Positions 29,310-36,008 of a DNA stretch of 45,888 nt are shown here, one piece after another; position 1 is the first letter of the stretch, and each line of letters begins with the position of its first letter. The stretch comes from Pseudonocardiales bacterium (lineage in GTDB: Bacteria > Actinomycetota > Actinomycetes > Mycobacteriales > Pseudonocardiaceae). The notes below the pieces were generated by a model, which ran no database searches, was not told the origin of the DNA, and saw only the letters and a program-made list of their open reading frames with translations. Both the position numbers and the translations under genes were made by a program. The DNA is taken from the NCBI GenBank assembly GCA_019247305.1, contig JAFAPC010000101.1, positions 1-45,888 of the forward strand, read 5' to 3'.

Positions 29310-30611
29310 CTAGTCCAGGCAGATAACGGTCCCACTCGCCTTTGGTAATGGTGGGAGTAAGGCGACAGATCCGAGCGACGACACCTCGCACCCCCCGAGC
29401 TGGTCATAGCGTGCGCCCGAGAGTTGACCACCGCGGCTGATTCCCTCCGCCAACTGAGCCAGGGTGAACGCCAGCAGTGGCAGCGCTTCCCCGCTGTCGG
29501 TATCACCCACCAGCCGCGCCACCAGCTCGTCATCCACTCCGATCCCAGCGAGGTGGGCCGGGCCCTGGATCACCCCTGCCAGCGCATCACGGCGCAACGG
29601 GCGCAGCGGGTAGGGGCGGGTCGGCAATACCGCCAAGCCAGCGTCGAGGAGCAGCGGGTCGAGGAACTCCGGTCGCAGGGTGGCTACCACCTGCACCGAA
29701 CCACCCAATGCCGGATGAAGCAGCTGCGCGAACCGGGCTCGGGCCACCGGAGGGGCCTGGGTGAGCAGCTCCTCGAACTGATCCACCACGACCAGCAACC
29801 GCCGCGCCCGAGCGGCCAGCAGCAGCTCATCGGCCAGCCCCATCAGGCCGCCGTCATCAACCCGCTGCCCGACCTCTGCCACCGTCCAGCCCAGCCCCAG
29901 CTGCTGGGCCGCGAGGGCCAGTTCCCGCACCAAGGCCGCCACCGGGTCAGCCCCAGGCAGCATCGGGGACAGGACCCACCACCCCGGCTCCCCGGCCATC
30001 ACATGCAGCAGGCCCGCCCGGACCAGGGAGGACTTGCCGCACCCGGAGGGGCCGACCACCAGCAGCACTGCGCCCTCGGCGCGCTCAATCGGAGAGCGCA
30101 CCAGCTCAGCCAGCTGCTCCACCTCAGCGTTGCGGCCGAAGAACACCTGATGGTCGGTGACCTCCAACGGCCGTAGCCCGGGAAACGGTGAGCGGTCATC
30201 GGGCCACCCGAAGCCCCCGGCGGCATTTATCCGACGCAACTCCGTTCCCAGTGCCGCGCGCCCCGCAGCGGCATCGACGGTCACGTCAGCATGCTGGAGG
30301 GAGCTCAACAGCGGGTGGCTGACCCCCGGCTCGGCCCGCACCGGCAGCACCCGAGCACCCCGTGACAGCGCCATCCCGATCTCGGCCGCACACCAGGTCG
30401 ATGCCAGGTAGGCGTGGGTGAGCACGCAGAGCACCGCATCAGCCCAGCGTAGCCGTTCATGCAGCCGCCGCTCCCACTGCTCGCCGATCGGGATCCCATC
30501 CCGCAGATCCCGGTCCAGGAACACCTCGTGACCCTCGCCCACCAGCCATCGGTGCAGCCCAGCGGCACACTCACTGTCCTGGCCGGCGTGGCTGATGAAG
30601 ACCCTAGCCAC
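29310..30611 (-). CDS. TIR-STAND NTPase, truncated at the 3' end
   Basis: A 433-residue protein with an N-terminal TIR domain (ARVFISHAG, DRDLRDG, STWCAAEIG with the Glu expected of NAD-cleaving TIRs, to about 125), then a STAND ATPase opening FPGLRPLEV, FFGRNAEVEQL, VVGPSGCGKSSLVRAGLL (Walker A), LLVVVDQFEELLT (Walker B) and ATLRPEFLDPLL. Full-length relatives continue for several hundred residues into WD40 or TPR sensor repeats. Here the match breaks at DQLGG (about 29400) and the frame ends 30 codons later in unrelated sequence. The protein would keep effector and switch but lose its sensor, so it is likely a pseudogene. The GTG at 30611 is chosen because GGAGGG sits just ahead. Relatives act in antiphage abortive defence. 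Confidence 0.75.
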   Translation of the reverse strand: MARVFISHAGQDSECAAGLHRWLVGEGHEVFLDRDLRDGIPIGEQWERRLHERLRWADAVLCVLTHAYLASTWCAAEIGMALSRGARVLPVRAEPGVSHPLLSSLQHADVTVDAAAGRAALGTELRRINAAGGFGWPDDRSPFPGLRPLEVTDHQVFFGRNAEVEQLAELVRSPIERAEGAVLLVVGPSGCGKSSLVRAGLLHVMAGEPGWWVLSPMLPGADPVAALVRELALAAQQLGLGWTVAEVGQRVDDGGLMGLADELLLAARARRLLVVVDQFEELLTQAPPVARARFAQLLHPALGGSVQVVATLRPEFLDPLLLDAGLAVLPTRPYPLRPLRRDALAGVIQGPAHLAGIGVDDELVARLVGDTDSGEALPLLAFTLAQLAEGISRGGQLSGARYDQLGGCEVSSLGSVALLPPLPKASGTVICLD

Positions 30612-31063
30612 GACACCCTCCCTCTGCGGGCCAGCGTAAAACAGCACCCCACCGCGCCTCAGGGCGCAAGCTGGTTCACGATCGCAGCCGATGTGATCGC
30701 CTCGGCGTCGGGGGGGGTCTGTCTAGGGATCCGTGGTCTCAAGAAGTTCGACACGTAAGCCGAGCTCTGGGCGCATCTCCAGGGAGGATGCCCTCGCTCC
30801 CGTTCCGGACCGCGCCCTGCCGATCATCTCCTGCGCCGATCACTTTCTGCGCAGTCCGGTGTCGTGAACTCGACAGGACCGACATTTTCGGTGCCGGAAA
30901 ATGTCGGTCCTGTCGAGTTCACGACATGCAGCCGCACCGTGATACCTCGACCACCATCTCGGCGGTCTGAGGCGCAGCCTCGCTAGGGTGGCTGGACCCC
31001 AGATTGGTCTGCTCGCGTGCTACCGAAGGAACTTCTCAGCCCTGGTGGCTATCGTGCTCGGGC
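30612..31063. other. Intergenic region carrying duplicated hairpin element
   Basis: No gene is supported here. From about 30724 to 30985 it matches 35574-35808 at roughly 90 percent by eye. This copy has an extra 16 bp of near-duplicate sequence before the hairpin. Confidence 0.7.
30724..30985 (+). repeat. Copy 1 of a ~240-bp repeat with a 30-bp perfect hairpin
   Basis: A direct repeat of 35574-35808. Its core at 30860-30926 is a perfect inverted repeat with 30-bp arms (left 30860-30889 starting TGTCGTGAACTCGAC, right 30897-30926) and a 7-base loop, GGTGCCG. Both copies start GATCC(T/G)TGGTCTC-like sequence and end near GGCGCAGCCTC. The layout suggests a non-autonomous mobile element or a strong structured RNA/terminator; no coding capacity is visible. 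Confidence 0.85.
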
Positions 31064-31369
31064 ATGACCGCCCCAGCCATCCGGCCGCCGTTCACCGACG
31101 CCTCGCCGGCCGAGATCCGTGCGGCGCTCGTCCCCGAGGAAGCGCCCCGGTTCGACCGCGAGTACCGTCAGGCGCTTCAGGTGGCCGCGGAGACCTTCAG
31201 CCTCGAGGGCCTAGACACGACGTTGGAGTCGTGGCGGCGCATCGCGTGGATGTGCATCGACCCCGACCGTTACCGGCGGATGTGGCGGCGCGCGGCGCAG
31301 CTGTCCACCCGCGAGGACATCCCCGTCGACGAAACGCTGCCGACCACCAAGGCCCGACTCGGCTACTGA
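31064..31369 (+). CDS. DUF6247-like small protein, probable antitoxin partner
   Basis: A 101-residue protein resembling the actinobacterial DUF6247 family: FTDASPAEIRAALVPEEAPRF near the N-terminus, DREYRQAL, then LEGLDTTLESWRRIAW. It ends 4 bases before a RelE/ParE-like gene, the usual partner, so it is probably the antitoxin or accessory protein of a toxin-antitoxin pair. It has no evident DNA-binding motif. The ATG at 31064 is chosen because family homology starts there; the frame is open 20 codons further upstream without a ribosome site. Confidence 0.7.
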   Translation: MTAPAIRPPFTDASPAEIRAALVPEEAPRFDREYRQALQVAAETFSLEGLDTTLESWRRIAWMCIDPDRYRRMWRRAAQLSTREDIPVDETLPTTKARLGY

Positions 31370-31373
31370 TACG

Positions 31374-31619
31374 GTGTACACCGTCGAAACCGACGAGCGG
31401 ACCGATCAGCAGATCGTCGCGCTGCCCGCCGCCCTGGCCGCCTTTGCGCAGGCGCGGGCCCTGGTGGAGATCCACCCGTGGAGCGGGGACCCGATCCACC
31501 GCTACAACCCCAAGGGAGCGGTGCGAACTCTGGCCTTCGGCTCAGCGGGGATGATTATCTACCTGGTCTTGGAGGACCTCCGGCGCGTGGACCTACTGGA
31601 GGTGCTCTGGGCAGGGTGA
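31374..31619 (+). CDS. RelE/ParE-like toxin
   Basis: An 81-residue protein with the compact fold pattern of RelE/ParE toxins: YTVETDERTDQQIVALP at the start, an alpha-helical middle, IHPWSGDPIHRYNP, then VRTLAFGSAGMIIYLVLED and a C-terminal strand RRVDLLEVLW. Members usually cleave ribosome-bound mRNA or poison gyrase; which applies here cannot be told. The start is GTG, 4 bases after the DUF6247 stop, so the pair is cotranscribed. Basic catalytic residues are not obvious. Confidence 0.7.
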   Translation: MYTVETDERTDQQIVALPAALAAFAQARALVEIHPWSGDPIHRYNPKGAVRTLAFGSAGMIIYLVLEDLRRVDLLEVLWAG

Positions 31620-32550
31620 ACCGCGTGCCTTTCTCACCGTGTACCCGCCCTCCGGTAAGCCCTGATCGTTTGGCGACAGCGACCAACCGCGGTAAGGCAG
31701 TGTCGTGAGGTACCCCAGCGCCCAGGATCTCGGCAAAGTCGCTCGTTACCTGGTGTGGCGCCTTGCTGCGGTAGCTGGGTGAGCCGGTCGTCGTGGTGCT
31801 TGTTTCATCAGCCTCTTTCCCGTCTCAGGGGAGGTCGGTGGATCCGTAAGCATTATTGAGAATTCTGGGCTGGCCGACATCGCGATCAAGCACCGCTTCG
31901 CGTCGCTAGCGGGCACGAGCGAGCTCACGGACCGAAGACTTCTATGAATAAGGTTCCGTGATGAATGTGCCGGAGATGACAATTGTGGGCGAAGTTGCCA
32001 TCCCTGGCACATCCGCACGCTGCGACAGTCCTTCCCGGAGCTCACCGCCCGCGTGCTCACGCTCCTCCGGGTGCAGGGCCAGAGGAAACCCCGCTAGGTC
32101 AGGCGGATCGTAGGGTTACTGGGCGGCGCCTCGTTGCGTCACGACCGCTTTGGTGTAGGTCTGGGTGGTTGAGGTCGCTGTCTTTATTCGGCACTCGCCC
32201 GTTGGGATAGACCCAGTCAAAACACTCCAGATCCAGACCAACATGCCCATCAGGAACGTCACTCAAAGTCATATCACGCATCGTCATGACCCACCTACAA
32301 GAAGTAGACGGTTAGGTCGAAAGAGTGACATTGCTTCCCGTGAGTGTAATTTTGTCCTAACCTGAATGAGTGTGGCACCCAGACAGAGGCTCTGAAGGCT
32401 GATTTATCTTGATCAGTAAGATGAGCCCCTTCAACAGTCCGCCTACAGCTTCGATCCGTATAAATACCCAGGCTAGCGCGGGAGTGGGTACATCATGATT
32501 CCCATTTTCCCGCTAGTCGCCTGTCCCGCTACCCAAAGAAAGTGGCAACG
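31620..32550. other. Gene-poor, lower-GC stretch with possible gene debris
   Basis: No complete gene is supported over about 930 bp. A minus-strand frame near 32199-32287 (GHVGLDLECFDWVYPNGRVPN) and a plus-strand tail ending at about 32096 (FPELTARVLTLLRV then a stop) look like ends of decayed genes, but I could not name them with confidence. GC falls and palindromes follow, consistent with inserted DNA. Confidence 0.45.
32199..32287 (-). pseudogene. Possible 5' remnant of a mobile-element-type gene
   Basis: The first about 30 codons on the minus strand read SDVPDGHVGLDLECFDWVYP, which recalls the N-terminus of a family I associate with actinobacterial insertion elements (GHVSLDIECFDR.YLNGYVP). 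After VPN the resemblance stops. Weak, from memory only. Confidence 0.25.
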
Positions 32551-32739
32551 ATGGAAATCCCCGTCGGCAGTTATCAACGGACTTCTCAGAACATCGATTT
32601 TCGGGAAGTTACGAAAGATCGATGGCGCTTGAGTGCTACCTGTCAAAAAAGGGATGGCTCATGGGTACACAGCGAATTACTGTACGACATTGCCAATTGT
32701 GACGGGAAGCTGACGTGGGCTCCCGATGGATGTCCCTAA
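32551..32739 (+). CDS. Cyanovirin-N-like small protein
   Basis: A 62-residue protein matching the core pattern of a CVNH half-domain: GSYQRTSQNI, then LSATCQKRDGSWVHSELLYD, then ANCDGKLTWAPDG. CVNH proteins are mannose-binding lectins made of two such repeats of about 50 residues; here only one is present and there is no signal peptide, so it could act as a dimer or be a remnant. The GTG at 32542 is an alternative start. GC and codon use are lower than in neighbours, in keeping with acquisition. A perfect palindrome (32809-32840) lies 70 bp after the stop. Confidence 0.5.
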   Translation: MEIPVGSYQRTSQNIDFREVTKDRWRLSATCQKRDGSWVHSELLYDIANCDGKLTWAPDGCP

Positions 32740-32772
32740 AGGGGTGATGACGCGATAGATCACGATCCGCTG

Positions 32773-32788
32773 CAATCAATATTGATTG
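32773..32788. promoter_or_regulatory. 16-bp perfect AT-rich palindrome
   Basis: CAATCAATATTGATTG, symmetric over its full length and AT-rich against the local average. It could be a repressor operator, but it lies downstream of the CVNH-like gene rather than before a start. Confidence 0.35.
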
Positions 32789-32808
32789 TAGCGTGATGAC
32801 TTTCGTGT

Positions 32809-32840
32809 TCAACCGGGACCCCACGTGGGGTCCCGGTTGA
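32809..32840. terminator. 32-bp perfect palindrome, possible terminator
   Basis: A symmetric sequence centred on CCACGTGG whose arms begin TCAACCGGGACC; RNA would form a long GC hairpin with only a minimal loop. It lies between the ends of the CVNH-like gene (plus) and the XRE regulator (minus), so a bidirectional terminator is likely. No T-run. Confidence 0.5.
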
Positions 32841-33101
32841 ATCAGCTGTCGAAAAACTAACGGATATCGCTACGCACATAGTCATAGAGGCTGTGCTGGG
32901 GGTGTTCCAGGTCGGGTGGCTAGCCCGGCCGTAGGTATCAGCGGCGCGAACCCGCAGGTTGGGATACTCGCAGACCGCAGGTTCAGCGGAAAGACGGCTG
33001 TCTGCCGCTGAAAACACCGCTCATGGCACACCTGAGTGGTGGCTTGCCGCAGAATGGGGCTGCGGCAAGCCGTTTCCTCGGGTGGGTGCTAAGGCCGGTT
33101 G

Positions 33102-34487
33102 CTACGCCTGGCGGGGCGTGCGGGCGTACGTGGCGAGGCGTTCCTCGACGTCCGCTGCGGCCCGTGGGTTGCGAGCGCGCAGTATTCCGCAGAATTCGGT
33201 GAGTACCTCCACTACCAGCCCAGAGCTGAGGCCACCATCCAGGAGTTCCAGAGCACGGTCGGCGGTGTGTCGGCTTTCATCCAGGTCTCCGTTGAGAACC
33301 TGGGCGGTTGCCGTTTTGCCAAGCCAGAATGCCCGATCACGAGTAAATTCCTCGCTGGTTCCATCGACGGCTTGGGTGAGATGGTGGATAGCGGTCCCCG
33401 GCTCGCGAGCGAACAGGTAGGAGTAACCGACGATTCCGTGCAGGTCGTCGGCGGTGAACCAATAGATCCAGTCAGGTTCTTCCTCGGGATCGGATGCGGC
33501 GAGTAATTCTTCGGCCGTCTCGAACGCAGCAGCAGCTCCGGGCAGGTCACCCAACCGTGCGCGGGCACTGCCCAGTCGGGTGTACGTTGCCGCTTCAACT
33601 GCCGGCGTCAGAGTGCCACGTCCGCCGGCCAGCGCCGTTCGGCTGAAGGCTTCGGCGGCGATTCCGTCTCCGCTGAGTGCGGCTTGGGCAGCGGCGAATC
33701 CGAGCACGTTGGCGCCGACTTGGCGGTCTTCTGCGGAGTGGGCGGCGCGTAGTGCCATCTGGGTATAGTGCTGGGATAGCCCGTGTCGGCCGGTATCGAA
33801 GCAGAACCAGGAGGCGAGTCGGGCTTGCTCCCCAATCACCGAGTACAGCCGGCGACCGACCTCGGCTGAATACGAGGCGCGCGTCACGAGAGTGATCGAG
33901 ATGCGCAAGTCCTCCCGGACGGCGGCGAGGAGGGTGCCGCCACCGAGCACGTCGTCCATCCGCTGCCGGGCCGCGGTGATCGTCTCAATATCGGTGACCG
34001 TGGCGTGACCGATTCGTCGACCGTCGATTCTGTCGACAACCCGGTCGATGGGATCGAGGAGCCAGGGATTTGCCAGACCAGCGAGTGCCGGCCCGGACTG
34101 TGCGACAAATATTCGGCGCTTCACGTCGTCTCCCAATTCTGTGCGTAACATGTGGAGATTGGTGCGCACGCCCCATGCTTCCACAGGATCCATGGTACGT
34201 GAGACAATAAGCGGCTGGGTAGGTGGGGGAAGTGGGGCGCCCAGATGGGCGAGGATCCGGCGATAAACGCTCTGTGGGCGTAGGACATCTCCGCTTTCCC
34301 AGCGGCCTATGAGGCGCTCGTCTAACTGCTGCCCCCTGTGTTCGCCTAGCCGATAGGCGGCAGCCACGACTTCGTCCCGGAACTCTGCCCGCGACCAATG
34401 TTTCACGTCCTCCCGCCACGTTCGTAACCGTTCACCCCACGGGCGTTCCTCAGACCCGTCATCCGCCATCCCCAACGGACCTGTCAC
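33102..34487 (-). CDS. TPR-type XRE regulator
   Basis: A 461-residue regulator of the large actinobacterial class with an N-terminal helix-turn-helix-like segment (ERLRTWREDVKHWSRAEFRD through GQQLDERLIGRWESGDVLRP, about 18-70) and a long TPR-like helical C-terminal part including repeated QMALRAAHSAED, AATYTRLGSARARLGDLPGA and TADRALELLDGG segments. Such proteins often regulate development or secondary metabolism. It is divergent from two small proteins at 34660 and 35227. The GTG at 34487 follows AGGAGGG with 5 bases spacing, an excellent ribosome site; an ATG 6 codons inside is less well served. Confidence 0.8.
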   Translation of the reverse strand: MTGPLGMADDGSEERPWGERLRTWREDVKHWSRAEFRDEVVAAAYRLGEHRGQQLDERLIGRWESGDVLRPQSVYRRILAHLGAPLPPPTQPLIVSRTMDPVEAWGVRTNLHMLRTELGDDVKRRIFVAQSGPALAGLANPWLLDPIDRVVDRIDGRRIGHATVTDIETITAARQRMDDVLGGGTLLAAVREDLRISITLVTRASYSAEVGRRLYSVIGEQARLASWFCFDTGRHGLSQHYTQMALRAAHSAEDRQVGANVLGFAAAQAALSGDGIAAEAFSRTALAGGRGTLTPAVEAATYTRLGSARARLGDLPGAAAAFETAEELLAASDPEEEPDWIYWFTADDLHGIVGYSYLFAREPGTAIHHLTQAVDGTSEEFTRDRAFWLGKTATAQVLNGDLDESRHTADRALELLDGGLSSGLVVEVLTEFCGILRARNPRAAADVEERLATYARTPRQA

Positions 34488-34659
34488 CTTTGCCCTCCTA
34501 ATGCCCCGGTCTTCTCTTCGATTGTCTATCCGTCGGTTGGTGAACTTACCTCATGCACTGCACAACATCACCGCGTCACCCTGGGCCGCGTCCTCCCTCG
34601 CCGAGGCTGTTCACTGCTCTCGCTACCTGCTCTCCAGCAGCGGATTAGGGGAACCGAGC

Positions 34660-35097
34660 ATGACCGACCGGAACCACGCCCCGCGGCGAAGTGGACCAGA
34701 GGTACCTGACCCCCGCCACGTCCGCGCACCTCACCCTGCGCTCGACGAGGGGGTGCGGGTCGAGGGCCGGCTGGGTGATTCGGTGGGTGGTTCGACCGGC
34801 TTTGTCGAGCTGCGCCTGGAGGATCTGCGGGACGCGATCGGCCGGGTGCGCCGGGTACTGGTCCCGGTGGACACCGTGCAGCGGCTGCGTGATGGGTTAA
34901 CGACGTCCCTAAACACTCTGGAGGCGTTCTGGTATTCGCGTTCGGAGGCTGCTCGGGACGTTCATCGAGGTGTGCTGGACGGTGAGGGTACGGTCAATGC
35001 CACCTGCGGTGTCCAGTTCCGCCCACAGGGACCACCCCTTCGCCCGACCGATCCGCAGCGGATCTGCTTGGCCTGCTGCCGGCTGATCCCCTGGTAA
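34660..35097 (+). CDS. Cys-rich small protein next to XRE regulator
   Basis: A 145-residue protein of unknown function. The middle (GFVELRLEDLRDAIGRVRRVL) looks helical; the C-terminus ends ATCGVQFRP, then ICLACCRLIPW, a C-x(n)-C-x-x-CC pattern that could bind zinc. The same CG.xF.P...C..C pattern occurs in 44175-44552 and, more loosely, 43303-43689. AGGGGAA lies ahead of the ATG. It diverges from the XRE regulator at 34487 and is followed after 129 bp by a second small gene. A broken, inverted copy of its 3' end lies at 19866-20005. Confidence 0.6.
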   Translation: MTDRNHAPRRSGPEVPDPRHVRAPHPALDEGVRVEGRLGDSVGGSTGFVELRLEDLRDAIGRVRRVLVPVDTVQRLRDGLTTSLNTLEAFWYSRSEAARDVHRGVLDGEGTVNATCGVQFRPQGPPLRPTDPQRICLACCRLIPW

Positions 35098-35226
35098 GTC
35101 CGCCATTGCCCTCGGGGCGTCGTCCCCGTTTATCGCCGGCTGGCCGCTGGTTGAGCCCCCCTGCCCCTGTGTCAGCTCCCCGCGGCCAGCCGGCCCTTCA
35201 CCAATTCTCAAAGGAGGACATTCGCC

Positions 35227-35538
35227 ATGGCACCCCATACCCCACGACCCCGACCCGCTCCGGAGAACTCCCGGCGCAGCGCCGACGGCACCCTCCGTCC
35301 CTTGAAAGACTTTCCCCTGCATGACGCCGACGGCAAGACACTGTCCCTGGGCGACCGGATTGAGCAGGTCTCGGTGGATGAGGACCATGGGGCGCTGCGT
35401 TCCCGGCTGCACCACCAGGGAAAGATCATCGGTCGGGATTGGGACCGGGTCTATGTCGTCTTCGATCAGGGATGGCACTACCTGGTTAACCTCCCACCCC
35501 AGCACCTGCGTCTCCTGGACGCCCCCGAGGGCCACTAA
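35227..35538 (+). CDS. Conserved 103-residue GKIIG-family protein
   Basis: A small soluble protein: Pro/Arg-rich N-terminal 30 residues, then RPLKDFPLHDADG, LSLGDRIEQVSVDEDHGALR, HHQGKIIGRDWDRVYVVFDQ and LVNLPPQHLRLLD. The pattern looks like a small beta-rich domain. A relative with the same spacing is at 44549-44803 (QQGQVVGWDTTWLPVCVDQ, then LRPHLV), and a 3'-truncated near copy is at 19441-19731 on the minus strand. The function is unknown; in all three places it accompanies a TPR-XRE regulator and a Cys-rich small protein. AAAGGAGG ahead of the ATG is a strong ribosome site. Confidence 0.65.
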   Translation: MAPHTPRPRPAPENSRRSADGTLRPLKDFPLHDADGKTLSLGDRIEQVSVDEDHGALRSRLHHQGKIIGRDWDRVYVVFDQGWHYLVNLPPQHLRLLDAPEGH

Positions 35539-36008
35539 TCCCCCTACCCCAGGCCCCAGAACGGGATCACCCTGGGGATCCTTGGTCTCGAGAAGTTCGA
35601 CACGTAAGCCGAGCTCTGGGCGCATCTCCAGGGAGGATGCCCTCGCTCCGGTTCCGGACCGCGCTCTGCCGATCATCTCCTGCGCAGTCCGGTGTCGTGA
35701 ACTCGACAGGACCGACATTTTCAGTGCCGGAAAATGTCGGTCCTGTCGAGTTCACGACATGCAGCCGCAACGTGATACCTCGGCGGTCCGAGGCGCAGCC
35801 TCACTAGATTCTCATAGAGGTTAATTCGGCAACGCAGCAGACACGCAGACGGTGTGTGCCCGGTCGCTACGTGATCTTGACGTGGATGTGGATGTGGATG
35901 TGGGCAGGCGTGGATCATGGTCTTGTGGTCGTATCGCGTGTGGCCTGGTTGTTCGCGAGTTCGGTGGCGGCGGTGTCTAGGGCGGCGGTGAATGTTCCCC
36001 CCGGGCGA
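35539..36008. other. Intergenic region with repeat copy 2 and a hexamer run
   Basis: No gene is supported. It holds the second hairpin element (35574-35808) and (GTGGAT)x3 plus GTGG at 35882-35903. Confidence 0.6.
35574..35808 (+). repeat. Copy 2 of the ~240-bp hairpin repeat
   Basis: A direct repeat of 30724-30985. The hairpin core is at 35693-35759: 30-bp perfect arms (35693-35722 and 35730-35759) with loop AGTGCCG, one base different from copy 1. The arms are identical in the two copies while flanks differ by substitutions and a 16-bp indel, suggesting the stem is maintained or recent. Confidence 0.85.

Larger units (their letters stand above)
32740..33101. other. Intergenic region with two perfect palindromes
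   Basis: No gene is supported. It contains the palindromes at 32773-32788 and 32809-32840 and the 3' flank of the XRE gene on the minus strand. Confidence 0.5.

Noticed and set aside
34909..35718. 269-codon minus-strand frame over the small-protein locus
   Set aside because: Antisense to two genes with good ribosome sites and paralogues elsewhere in the window.
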